Made by a program: the position numbers and the translations under genes
Notes under the pieces: generated by a model
What the model was told of the DNA's origin: nothing
Seen by the model: the letters and a program-made list of their open reading frames with translations, nothing else
Databases searched by the model: none
Source: Ilumatobacteraceae bacterium
Lineage (GTDB): Bacteria > Actinomycetota > Acidimicrobiia > Acidimicrobiales > Iamiaceae
NCBI GenBank assembly: GCA_025463265.1
Contig: JAOBWH010000035.1
Coordinates: 1-47,047, forward strand
Direction of reading: 5' to 3'
Length of the DNA stretch: 47,047 nt
Shown: positions 39,832 through 47,047 of the stretch, in pieces
Numbering within the stretch: the first letter of the stretch is position 1
How the letters are laid out: each line of letters opens with the position of its first letter

Positions 39832-41247
39832 GTGCGGCCCCTCCCCCAGCCCCTCGTCGAGCAGATCGAGCGGCGGCTCCGCCAGCGCCGGGTCCACGGC
39901 CTCGCCCTCGTCGCGTTCGACCGGGACGGGCCGCGGTTCGGAGGCGGGGTCGGGTTCGCGGACCTCGCCCGGGGGGAAAGGGCGACGACCGACACCGTGT
40001 TCCGGGTGGCCTCGGTGTCCAAGCAGCTGACGACCGCCGTGGTCCTCAAGGCCGTCGGGGCCGGGCTCCTCGACCTCGATGAGCTGGTGAACGACCGCCT
40101 GCCCGCCGGCCAGCGCATCGTCGACGCCGACGATCGTCCGGCCACCATCCCGCTGCGCACCCTGCTCTCGCACTCGTCGGGCCTCCCGTCGAGCATCCGC
40201 GGCGCCGACCTCGGGAACCCGGTCCTGACCCGGATCGCGAACGGCGTCACCCCGACCTCGCTGGCCGAGGCGGTGACCGGGCTGCGGGTCGAGCGCCGGG
40301 CCGGCGAGCGCATCATCTACGCCAACTCCGGGCTCAACGTGGCCGGCCACCTCGCTGCGCTGGCCTTCGACCGCTCGTTCGAGACCGCAGCCCGCGAACA
40401 GGTCCTCGCCCCGCTCGGGATGGAGCGGTCCGTGTTCTCCACCCGCCGGCAGGGTCCGGGGATCGCCACGCCGTACGGGTCGATCGCGCCGCCAGCGGTG
40501 AGCTCGAAGCCCGCCACGGCGATGCAGCTCATCGCCACCCCGATGGGCGGGTTGACCTCCACCGCACAGGAGCTGTCCCGGTTCGGACGGATGATCCTGG
40601 GCGGGGGCGTGCTCGAGGGCGAGCAGATCCTGCCCGAGGACCTGGTGCGGGCGGCCACCACGCTCGAGATCACGAACCACCCCGACCTCGAGCAGGGCTA
40701 CGGGCTCGGGTTCAAGGTGCGCCAGTGGCGCGGGCGGCGCCTCGTCGGCCACGACGGCAACATGCCGGGCGTCGCCGCCAAGGTCTGGCTCGCCCCCGAG
40801 GACGGCGTGGGCGTCGTGGTCCTGACGAACGGCTTCGCCCTCGGCATCCCCCACGAGGTCGCCCTGCTGGCGCTCGACGAGCTGCTCGGTCCTGCGCCCG
40901 CGGGAGATCCGGGCGCAGACCCGACCCCAGCCGAGGTCCGGGAGCACGAGGCGTTCGGCCGGCGGGTCGAGGGCCGCTACCAGGTGGACGGGACCGCCCC
41001 GCCCGGCATCGTCGGGACGCTGGCCCGGCTCACCACGAAGGTCCGGATCGTGCACGAGGCCCGGGGCCTGCTCCGGGTCGAGGACAACCCCGGTTCCGAC
41101 GGTCCGATGTGGCTGCGGCCCGACGGCGCGCCGGGTCGCTACCGCGTCGCCGCGGCCGTCGACCACGGCACGAACGCCATCTTCGACGAACGTCCGGACG
41201 GCCTCCACCTCTGGATCAGCCAGGGCACCCTCCTCCGTCCGGCCTGA
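39832..41247 (+). CDS. Serine hydrolase of the class C beta-lactamase/DD-peptidase fold
   Basis: 471 residues from GTG 39832. SxxK motif at Ser61-Val-Ser-Lys64, YxN motif in IIYANSGLN and the HDG variant of the KTG motif in VGHDGNMPG. TLLSHSSGLPS and MGGLTSTAQELSRFGRMILGG are typical of the family. There is no signal peptide, so it is probably cytoplasmic and may be an esterase or peptidase rather than a beta-lactamase. The last ~130 residues form an added C-terminal beta-rich domain. Confidence 0.86.
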   Translation: MRPLPQPLVEQIERRLRQRRVHGLALVAFDRDGPRFGGGVGFADLARGERATTDTVFRVASVSKQLTTAVVLKAVGAGLLDLDELVNDRLPAGQRIVDADDRPATIPLRTLLSHSSGLPSSIRGADLGNPVLTRIANGVTPTSLAEAVTGLRVERRAGERIIYANSGLNVAGHLAALAFDRSFETAAREQVLAPLGMERSVFSTRRQGPGIATPYGSIAPPAVSSKPATAMQLIATPMGGLTSTAQELSRFGRMILGGGVLEGEQILPEDLVRAATTLEITNHPDLEQGYGLGFKVRQWRGRRLVGHDGNMPGVAAKVWLAPEDGVGVVVLTNGFALGIPHEVALLALDELLGPAPAGDPGADPTPAEVREHEAFGRRVEGRYQVDGTAPPGIVGTLARLTTKVRIVHEARGLLRVEDNPGSDGPMWLRPDGAPGRYRVAAAVDHGTNAIFDERPDGLHLWISQGTLLRPA

Positions 41248-41259
41248 CCCAGTAGCGGC

Positions 41260-41294
41260 GGCCGTGATTTGAGTAGGCCCTACTCACGACGGCC
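41260..41294. promoter_or_regulatory. Nested palindrome before the paired MG-[LF]-FK genes
   Basis: TGAGTAGG, a single C and CCTACTCA (41270-41286) form a perfect 8-bp dyad. Outer GGCCGT (41260-41265) and ACGGCC (41289-41294) extend it with unequal spacers. It lies 13 bp after the serine hydrolase stop and about 70 bp before the next start, so it may be a terminator, an operator or both. Confidence 0.5.
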
Positions 41295-41366
41295 TGACCG
41301 TTCGGGCGGACACTGGGTCCAGCAGGCACGGGGACGTTCCCGGGCCACGAACCAGGAGGTGCCCCG

Positions 41367-41768
41367 ATGGGGCTGTTCAAGTCGGTCAAGGACATGAAGA
41401 ACATGGTCCACGAGGCACCCGGTCTCATCGACCAGTCGAACCAGCTGGCGGCCAGCGCCAAGGCGATGGCCGCAGCACAGCAGGCCGCCGGCCAGCAGGC
41501 CTGGGCGGCGGCCGCACCGGTCGCCGCGCCCGCCGCCCCTGCGGACGCCGTCGCCGAGCTGATCGCCGGCGTCAGCCTGGAGCTCTACGCCGAGATCGCC
41601 CGCTCGTTCGCCGAGGTCGGCTACGACCAGTCCCGGGGCCCCGAGCTGGCCGCTCGCCATGGCGTCTCGGCCGATGACTGGGCGGTGGCGATGGACGGCT
41701 GGAACGGCCGCATCGCCGCCGAGCCCGCCATCGCCTCCCGCTTCAACGCCCTGTACACGGGCCGCTGA
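41367..41768 (+). CDS. Small hypothetical protein with N-terminal amphipathic/coiled region
   Basis: 133 residues. AGGAGG about 7 nt upstream fixes ATG 41367. The N-terminus (MGLFKSVKDMKNMVHEAPGL) and an Ala/Gln-rich region (residues ~28-62) are followed by a helical C-terminal domain: SLELYAEIARSFAEVGYDQS, RGPELAARHGVSADDWAVAM and WNGRI...FNALYTGR. I recall this C-terminal pattern in other actinobacterial hypotheticals but cannot name it. Its stop is 3 nt before the next gene, whose N-terminus is similar. Confidence 0.72.
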   Translation: MGLFKSVKDMKNMVHEAPGLIDQSNQLAASAKAMAAAQQAAGQQAWAAAAPVAAPAAPADAVAELIAGVSLELYAEIARSFAEVGYDQSRGPELAARHGVSADDWAVAMDGWNGRIAAEPAIASRFNALYTGR

Positions 41769-41771
41769 CCG

Positions 41772-42185
41772 ATGGGCTTCTTCAAGGACCTCAACACGCT
41801 CAAGCACCAGGCGAAGGCGCTCGACGAGACCAGCGATCCGGGTGCCCGCCTGTCCGAGATGAGCGCCAAGCTCGGCGTGCTCAACGCGTCCATGGCCCAG
41901 CAGGCGTCGGTCATGACCGCTGCGCCCGGCGCCGCCGTGCGCGGCAGCGTGCAGATCGTGGCGGCCGCGCCCACCACCTCGTCGATCAACGGCGCTCCCG
42001 TCCTCGAGCTGTCGGTCCTGGTGCTCGCACCGGGCCGCCCCCCGATCCCGGTGACGTCCTCGGTGATGGTGCCCGTGACGTCGGTCCACCTCGCCCACGC
42101 CGGAGCCACGCTTCCGGCGCAGCTCAACATGGCCGACCCCACCGCTTTCGTCATCGACTGGTCGGCCGCGCCCGTCCCCGGCTGA
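41772..42185 (+). CDS. Small hypothetical protein paired with the preceding gene
   Basis: 137 residues. The N-terminus MGFFKDLNTLKHQAKAL resembles the MGLFKSVKDMKNMVHEA of the gene upstream. The C-terminal part (INGAPVLELSVLVLAPGRPP, IPVTSSVMVPVTSVHLAHAG, ATLPAQLNMADPTAFVIDW) follows a beta-domain common in actinobacterial proteins of unknown function: variable-PVLEL-V-PG, VP, G-T-LP and DP-IDW. Shared heads suggest the two proteins associate with each other or a common membrane/scaffold partner. Function unknown. Confidence 0.72.
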   Translation: MGFFKDLNTLKHQAKALDETSDPGARLSEMSAKLGVLNASMAQQASVMTAAPGAAVRGSVQIVAAAPTTSSINGAPVLELSVLVLAPGRPPIPVTSSVMVPVTSVHLAHAGATLPAQLNMADPTAFVIDWSAAPVPG

Positions 42186-42209
42186 CCGCCCGGGCGATCA
42201 GTGGGGACC

Positions 42210-42233
42210 GGGGCCGGGACCGACCCGGGCCCC
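42210..42233. terminator. Bulged GC stem-loop between convergent genes
   Basis: GGGGCC-GGG, a 5-nt loop, CCC-GGGCCCC with one bulged G. It sits between the plus-strand pair (ends 42185) and the minus-strand acyl-CoA dehydrogenase (ends 42260) and could stop transcription from both sides. Confidence 0.45.
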
Positions 42234-42259
42234 GCCCCGCCCCGTGCGGCGTCGCGCGG

Positions 42260-43492
42260 CTACTCGATGCGGAGACCGGAGATGGCCCGGCTGATGACGA
42301 GCTGCTGGATCTGCTCGGTGCCCTCGTAGATGTCGAAGATCTTGGCGTCGCGGTGCATGCGCTCGACGCCGTACTCCCGGGTGTAGCCGTAGCCGCCCAG
42401 GATCTGGATGGCCCGCTCGGTGGCCCACACGGCGACCCGGCCGGCCTTGAGCTTGGACATCGAGCCCTCGGCGTTGACGTAGGTGCCGTTGCGGCTCAGC
42501 CAGGCGGCCCGGTGGACCAGGAGGCGGGCGGCGTCGATCTCGGTCGCCATGTCGGCGAGCATGAAGGCGATGGCCTGGTTGTGGATGATGGCCTTGCCGA
42601 AGGCGTTGCGCTCCTGGGCGTACTGCAGGGCGATCTCGTAGGCGGCACGGGCGACGCCGATGGCCTGGGCGCCCACGGCCGGGCGGGTGGCCTCGAAGGT
42701 GGCCATGGCCGGCTGCTTGCCGGAGGACTCCTTCTTCGGCTTGGTCAGCGCCTCGCGGGCCCGGGCCAGCTTCTCGTCGAGCTTGTCCTTGCCGCCGAGA
42801 AGGCAGTTGCCCGGAACCCGGACGTCCTCGAGGACGACCTCGGCGGTGTGGCTGGCCTTGATGCCGTGCTTCTTGTACTTCTGGCCCTGCGAGAGGCCAG
42901 GGGTGTTCGGCGGGACGATGAAGCTGGCCTGGCCGCGCCCGCGCAGCTCGGGGTCGACCGCAGCGACCACGACGTGCACGTCGGCGATGCCGCCGTTGGT
43001 GATCCACGCCTTGGTGCCGTTGAGCACCCACTCGTCGTTGGCCTCGTCGTACACGGCCCGCGTGCGCAGCGAACTCACGTCGGAGCCGGCGTCGGGCTCG
43101 GACACGCAGAAGGCGCCCAGCTTCACGTCATCGGGGGTGCCGTAGCACTGGGGGACCCACTCCATGAGCTGCTCGGGCGTGCCGTTGCCGGCGATGCCCG
43201 CGGCGGCGAGGCCGGAGCCGAAGATCGACAGGCCGATGCCGGCGTCGCCCCAGAACACCTCTTCGATGGCGATGGGCATGGTGAGGCCGGTGGGGTCGCC
43301 GAGCATGGCGTTGGTGACGAACTCGACCGAGTAGAGCCCGATGTTGGCGGCCTCCTGCACGATCGGCCACGGGAACTCCTCCTTCTCGTCCCACTCCTCG
43401 GCGGCCGGACGGATCACGTCCTTGGAGAACTGGTGGAGCCAATCTCGGAGCTGGATCTGGTCCTCGTTGAGCGCGAGCGAGAAATCTCCCAT
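42260..43492 (-). CDS. Acyl-CoA dehydrogenase with a charged insertion
   Basis: 410 residues from ATG 43492. Flavin and substrate motifs GAFCVSEPDAGSDVSSLRT and WITNGGIADVHVVVA, the Arg/Phe segment QERNAFGKAI, and the C-terminal FDIYEGTEQIQQLVISR with catalytic Glu in IYEGT. A charged insertion (about residues 235-260: KLDEKLARAREALTKPKKES) stands between the beta domain and the final helical domain, where most relatives have a short GFK link. Beta-oxidation or branched-chain role likely. GGAAGG is about 11 nt upstream of ATG; GTG 43501 is an alternative. Confidence 0.92.
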   Translation of the reverse strand: MGDFSLALNEDQIQLRDWLHQFSKDVIRPAAEEWDEKEEFPWPIVQEAANIGLYSVEFVTNAMLGDPTGLTMPIAIEEVFWGDAGIGLSIFGSGLAAAGIAGNGTPEQLMEWVPQCYGTPDDVKLGAFCVSEPDAGSDVSSLRTRAVYDEANDEWVLNGTKAWITNGGIADVHVVVAAVDPELRGRGQASFIVPPNTPGLSQGQKYKKHGIKASHTAEVVLEDVRVPGNCLLGGKDKLDEKLARAREALTKPKKESSGKQPAMATFEATRPAVGAQAIGVARAAYEIALQYAQERNAFGKAIIHNQAIAFMLADMATEIDAARLLVHRAAWLSRNGTYVNAEGSMSKLKAGRVAVWATERAIQILGGYGYTREYGVERMHRDAKIFDIYEGTEQIQQLVISRAISGLRIE

Positions 43493-43563
43493 GACGGGCA
43501 CGACCTTCCGGGGCTGGTCCGAACCCTTGCCGACGGGCGGGCGAAGGACGGATCTCGACGGTT

Positions 43564-43579
43564 GTTACCGAGCGGTAAC
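43564..43579. promoter_or_regulatory. Palindromic operator upstream of the acyl-CoA dehydrogenase
   Basis: GTTACCG, AG, CGGTAAC: perfect 7-bp arms 72 bp before the gene start. The TTACCG/CGGTAA form is typical of TetR-family fatty-acid regulators; no such gene is adjacent. Confidence 0.55.
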
Positions 43580-43667
43580 CAGGGGAAGGCTAGACCGATC
43601 GCTCACGGCGATGCCAGCGAACGAACCCAACCGCTCCTTCCCACCACCCCCGGGGTTCACCTCGCCA

Positions 43668-43774
43668 CCAACTTGGAGAACGCGCGCCGGATATCGGCAT
43701 CGATCCTCCAAGTTGGGGACTGGCGGCGGAAGTTGGAAGGAAAAGGGCGCGGAGCGACCTGGATCCTCCAAGTT
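43668..43774. repeat. CTCCAAGTT repeat cluster downstream of cysS
   Basis: CCAACTTGGAG (43668-43678) pairs perfectly with CTCCAAGTTGG (43706-43716). A second forward CTCCAAGTT (43766-43774) lies exactly 60 bp after the first forward copy, both preceded by GATC or GGATC, and GGAAGTTGGAAGG sits between them (43728-43740). The cluster fills most of the non-coding gap between cysS and the acyl-CoA dehydrogenase. Confidence 0.55.
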
Positions 43775-43782
43775 CCCGACGG

Positions 43783-45213
43783 TCAGCGGCGTCGGGCCTG
43801 GGGACCGTCGGGGGTGTCGACGATCTCGAGGCCCTCGGCGGCGAGGAGGTCGCGGATGCGATCGGCCTCGGCCCAGTCCTTGTCCGCCCGGGCCGCGGTG
43901 CGGTCGGCGAGGAGGCCGGCGATGCGTGGGTCATCCGCAGAGTCGTCGGCCGCCTCGGGGTCGGTGGCGTCGGCCAGGCCGAAGCCGAGCACCTGGTCGA
44001 AGTCGGCGAGCAGGCTCCACCGGTCCGCGTCGCTCAGCTCCGGGTCCCGGGCGACCGAGGCCACGACGGCGAGCGCCCTCGGTCCGTTGAGGTCGTCGGC
44101 GAGCGCCTCCCAGAACGCGGCGCGCAGCGGCTCGGTCCGCGCCGCATCCGCGCCAGACGCATCGCCGCCGACGGCGTCGCGCGCCGCGACGGCGTGGTGG
44201 ACGATCCGGCGCAGCGCGGTGCCGGCCGACCGCACCAGGTCGATGGTGAAGTTCTGCTGCTGGCGGTAGTGGGCCTGGAGGAAGAAGTACCGGAACGCCA
44301 ACGGGTCGATGCCCTCGTCGACGAGCGTCTGCACCGTGAGGACGTGGCCCTTGCTCTTGGACATCTTCTCGGTGCCGACGTCGAGGAACTCGTTGTGCAT
44401 CCAGATGTTCACCCACGGGTGCTGCTCGAGGGCGCACTCGCTCTGCGCCACCTCGTTGGTGTGGTGGACGCGCACGTGGTCGATCCCGCCGGTGTGGATG
44501 TCGAAGTGCCGGCCGAGGTACTTGGTGGCCATGGCGGAGCACTCGATGTGCCAGCCGGGGAAGCCCCTCCCCCACGGCGAGTCCCACTCCTGGAGGCGGG
44601 CGGAGTCCGGCGGGCTCAGCTTCCAGAGGGCGAAGTCGGCGGGATGGCGCTTGTCGGACACGTTCTCGACCCGGCCGGTGGCCTCCAGGTCATCGAGGTT
44701 GAGGTGGGCGAAGTCGGCGTACTCGGGATAGGTCGACACGTCGAAGTAGACGCCGTCGTCGATCACGTACGTGCGGCCCTGGGCCTCGAGCGTCTGGATC
44801 ATGGCGATCTGCTCGGGGACGTGCTTCGACGCGTACGGCACCCGGTCGGGCTCGAGCATGCCGAGGCGGCGCCGGTCCCCCGCCCACTGCTCGGTCCAGT
44901 GGCCGGTGATCTCCTCGACGCTCTGGCCGGTCTCGGCTGCGGCCGCCTCCACCTTGTCGTCGCCCTCGTCGGCATCGCTCACCAGGTGGCCGACGTCGGT
45001 GACGTTGGTGACGAAGGTGACGTCGTACCCGCCCGCCCGCAGCACCCGGCGCAGCAGGTCCGGGAGGAGCTGGCTGCGCATGTTGCCGAGGTGCTGGGGC
45101 CCGTAGACCGTGGGGCCGCACGTGTAGATCGACGCCTTGCCGGGAACGACGGGCTCGAACGGCACCACGGCGCGGCGCCGGGTGTCGTACAGGTGGATCG
45201 GCGGGACGGTCAC
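43783..45213 (-). CDS. cysS: Cysteinyl-tRNA synthetase
   Basis: 476 residues from GTG 45213. Class I signature 1 reads [16 protein letters not shown] (HLGN in place of HIGH) and signature 2 is KMSKSKG. Zinc ligands: Cys in YTCGPT, Cys in GWHIECSAM, His and Glu in [39 protein letters not shown] is the usual CysRS segment. It charges tRNA-Cys. CACAAT 6 nt before GTG 45213 supports this start over ATG 45231 and ATG 45240. Divergent from valS by 71 bp. Confidence 0.94.
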   Translation of the reverse strand: MTVPPIHLYDTRRRAVVPFEPVVPGKASIYTCGPTVYGPQHLGNMRSQLLPDLLRRVLRAGGYDVTFVTNVTDVGHLVSDADEGDDKVEAAAAETGQSVEEITGHWTEQWAGDRRRLGMLEPDRVPYASKHVPEQIAMIQTLEAQGRTYVIDDGVYFDVSTYPEYADFAHLNLDDLEATGRVENVSDKRHPADFALWKLSPPDSARLQEWDSPWGRGFPGWHIECSAMATKYLGRHFDIHTGGIDHVRVHHTNEVAQSECALEQHPWVNIWMHNEFLDVGTEKMSKSKGHVLTVQTLVDEGIDPLAFRYFFLQAHYRQQQNFTIDLVRSAGTALRRIVHHAVAARDAVGGDASGADAARTEPLRAAFWEALADDLNGPRALAVVASVARDPELSDADRWSLLADFDQVLGFGLADATDPEAADDSADDPRIAGLLADRTAARADKDWAEADRIRDLLAAEGLEIVDTPDGPQARRR

Positions 45214-45219
45214 CGCACG

Positions 45220-45225
45220 ATTGTG
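45220..45225 (-). promoter_or_regulatory. -10 hexamer of a leaderless promoter for cysS
   Basis: On the minus strand CACAAT ends 6 nt before GTG 45213, with no ribosome site. Confidence 0.45.
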
Positions 45226-45284
45226 GCGCATGGCGTCCAACCGGTTCGAAGGGCCGAAAGGCCGACCGGTACCTTTGGACCCCT

Positions 45285-47047
45285 ATGGCCGCGCCGAACG
45301 TTCCCGACAAGCCGTCCCTCGAAGGGCTCGAGGCCAAGTGGGGCGCGGTGTGGGACGAGCAGGGCACCTACACGTTCGACCGGACGAAGGAGCGGGCCGA
45401 GGTCTTCTCGATCGACACGCCGCCGCCCACGGTCTCGGGCTCGCTGCACGTCGGCCACGTCTTCAGCTACACCCACACCGACCTCATCGCCCGGTACCAG
45501 CGCATGGCCGGCAAGGAGGTCTTCTACCCGATGGGGTGGGACGACAACGGCCTGCCCACCGAGCGGCGCGTCGAGAACTTCTACGGCGTCCGCTGCGACC
45601 CCACGGTCCCGTTCGTCGAGGGCTACACGCCGCCGGAGAAGCCCGGCAAGAAGCGCCAGGACTTCGACGCGATCAGCCGCCGCAACTTCGTCGAGCTGTG
45701 CGAGCAGCTGACCGCGGAGGACGAGAAGGTCTTCGAGGGCCTGTACCGCCAGCTCGGCCTGTCCATCGACTGGTCCACCACCTACTCCACGGTCTCGCTC
45801 AAGAGCCAGCGGGTCAGCCAGCGGGCGTTCCTCCGGAACCTGAAGCGGGGCGAGGCCTACTCCTCGGAGGCGCCGAGCCTGTGGGACACCACCTTCCAGA
45901 CGGCGGTCGCCCAGGCCGAGCTCGAGGACCGGCCCCGTCCCGGCGCCTACCACGACATCGCCTTCCACCGACCCGACGGTGGCGAGCCCATCGTGATCTC
46001 CACCACCCGGCCCGAGCTGCTGGTCGCCTGCGTCGCCCTGGTCGCCCACCCCGACGACGAGCGCTACCAGGCGCTGTTCGGCACCACGGTCACCACGCCC
46101 GTCTTCGGCGTCGAGGTCCCGGTCAAGGCCCATCGCCTCGCCGAGCCCGACAAGGGCACCGGCATCGCCATGATCTGCACGTTCGGCGACCTCACCGACG
46201 TCATCTGGTGGCGGGAGCTCCAGCTGGAGACCCGCGCCGTCATGCGCAAGGACGGCCGCCTGTCGCTCGACACGCCCGCCTGGCTGACCACGCCGGAGGC
46301 CCGCGCCGCCTACGAGCGCTTCGCCGGCAAGGCGCCGGGCGGCGCCCAGATCGTCATGGTGGAGCTGCTCACCGAGAGCGGTGACCTGCTCGGCGAGCCC
46401 AAGAAGATCGAGCATCCGGTCAAGTTCTACGAGAAGGGCGACAAGCCGCTCGAGATCGTCACGACCCGCCAGTGGTACATCCCCAACGGCGGCCGCTCGG
46501 CGGACCTGCGAGCGGCGCTCATCGAGCGAGGCCGGGAGCTGGTCTGGCACCCCGAGTACATGCGCCACCGCTACGAGGACTGGGTCAACGGGCTCAACGG
46601 CGACTGGCTCATCTCCCGGCAGCGCTTCTTCGGTGTGCCGATCCCGCTCTGGTACCGCCTCGACGCCGACGGCGAGCCGCAGTACGACGACCCGATCCTC
46701 CCGGCCGAGGACACGCTGCCGGTCGACCCGCAGTCGCACATCCCGCCCGGGTTCACCGAAGACCAGCGCAACCAGCCGGGCGGCTTCGCCGCCGACCCCG
46801 ACATCATGGACACCTGGGCCACGTCGTCGCTGACCCCGCTCATCGCGGGCGGCTGGGAGACCGACGCCGACCTGTTCGGCCGGGTCTTCCCGATGGACCT
46901 GTGCACCCACGCCCACGACATCATCCGCACCTGGCTCTTCTCCCGGGTCGTGCGTGCCCACTTCGAGAACCACGCGGCCCCGTGGTCGCACGCCCTGATC
47001 TCGGGCTTCATCGTGGACCCGGACCGCAAGAAGATGAGCAAGTCCAA
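45285..47047 (+). CDS. valS: Valyl-tRNA synthetase, 3' end outside window
   Basis: 587 complete codons are visible from ATG 45285; the gene runs off the window just after the KMSKS motif (KKMSKS at about residue 582). Signature 1 is [21 protein letters not shown] (HVGH). The CP1 editing domain contains [19 protein letters not shown], with [20 protein letters not shown] and [21 protein letters not shown]-type segments follow. The insert [28 protein letters not shown] and [11 protein letters not shown] resembles the archaeal/rickettsial ValRS type rather than the E. coli one; this is from recall. No T-box or ribosome site is seen upstream. Confidence 0.93.
   Translation, partial: MAAPNVPDKPSLEGLEAKWGAVWDEQGTYTFDRTKERAEVFSIDTPPPTVSGSLHVGHVFSYTHTDLIARYQRMAGKEVFYPMGWDDNGLPTERRVENFYGVRCDPTVPFVEGYTPPEKPGKKRQDFDAISRRNFVELCEQLTAEDEKVFEGLYRQLGLSIDWSTTYSTVSLKSQRVSQRAFLRNLKRGEAYSSEAPSLWDTTFQTAVAQAELEDRPRPGAYHDIAFHRPDGGEPIVISTTRPELLVACVALVAHPDDERYQALFGTTVTTPVFGVEVPVKAHRLAEPDKGTGIAMICTFGDLTDVIWWRELQLETRAVMRKDGRLSLDTPAWLTTPEARAAYERFAGKAPGGAQIVMVELLTESGDLLGEPKKIEHPVKFYEKGDKPLEIVTTRQWYIPNGGRSADLRAALIERGRELVWHPEYMRHRYEDWVNGLNGDWLISRQRFFGVPIPLWYRLDADGEPQYDDPILPAEDTLPVDPQSHIPPGFTEDQRNQPGGFAADPDIMDTWATSSLTPLIAGGWETDADLFGRVFPMDLCTHAHDIIRTWLFSRVVRAHFENHAAPWSHALISGFIVDPDRKKMSKS

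Noticed and set aside
45214-45284. Possible T-box or leader control before valS/cysS
   Set aside because: The 71-bp gap is too short for a T-box and lacks its conserved elements; only a small GGCC-GAAA-GGCC hairpin is seen.
45210-46991. A 593-codon open frame on the minus strand
   Set aside because: Antisense to valS, which is unmistakable.
1-47047. CRISPR arrays, rRNA, tRNA, phage or plasmid modules
   Set aside because: No regularly spaced repeats, no structural RNA signatures and no integrase, terminase or partition genes were found on either strand.

Overview
The window is about 47 kb of very GC-rich DNA with strong G/C bias at third codon positions, frequent GTG starts, ATGA/GTGA stop-start overlaps and many genes without a Shine-Dalgarno site. 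Gene content (two MoxR/DUF58 operons, a TgpA-type transglutaminase, a DUF222/HNH protein, a PF11903-like ParD antitoxin, a FolP2-like DHPS, many Thr-rich lipoproteins) points to an actinomycete. I infer class Acidimicrobiia, which is less certain than the phylum. It reads as chromosomal DNA: I see no rRNA, tRNA, CRISPR array, insertion sequence or phage module.

Layout. 1-4.7 kb, minus strand: MoxR ATPase, DUF58 protein and a transglutaminase cut by the window edge form one overlapping operon behind a lipoprotein of the endonuclease/exonuclease/phosphatase (EEP) fold. 4.8-10.2 kb: a small membrane peptide, an FGGY sugar kinase, a pentapeptide-DinB protein, a ParD-like/zeta toxin-antitoxin pair and three proteins of unknown role. 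10.2-18 kb: secreted FG-GAP protein, FolP-like enzyme, small membrane protein, ABHD14-like lipoprotein hydrolase, Zn alcohol dehydrogenase with its TetR regulator, DUF885 metallopeptidase, and a surface SGNH hydrolase. 18-20.3 kb: an acetoacetate-decarboxylase-like gene divergent from a P450-ferredoxin operon, with a palindrome between them.

20.3-28.2 kb is a sulfonate sulfur island: ssuE-ssuD on the minus strand, then divergent tauC-tauA-tauB and ssuA-ssuC-ssuB, ending in an internally deleted tauD remnant. The cell should import taurine and alkanesulfonates and release sulfite through the FMNH2-dependent SsuD/SsuE pair, but this locus has lost its taurine dioxygenase. 28.2-34.3 kb: a secreted metzincin with a DUF4214 tail, a strong stem-loop, then a second MoxR-DUF58-VWA-VWA operon. 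34.3-42.2 kb: GH10 xylanase lipoprotein, DUF222/HNH gene under a LexA-box promoter, beta-propeller lipoprotein, GntR regulator with a membrane partner, serine hydrolase, and two small paired proteins. 42.2-47 kb: acyl-CoA dehydrogenase, cysS, and divergent valS, which runs off the end.

The most useful cross-cutting signal is regulatory. At nine genes a TANNNT- or CANNNT-like hexamer lies exactly 6 nt before the start codon, which indicates leaderless transcripts and fixes several starts. Other compact control sites are a LexA box filling the spacer of the HNH promoter, a TetR-type palindrome before the alcohol dehydrogenase, a GntR-type palindrome before its own gene, and tandem operator-like sites before the toxin-antitoxin pair.
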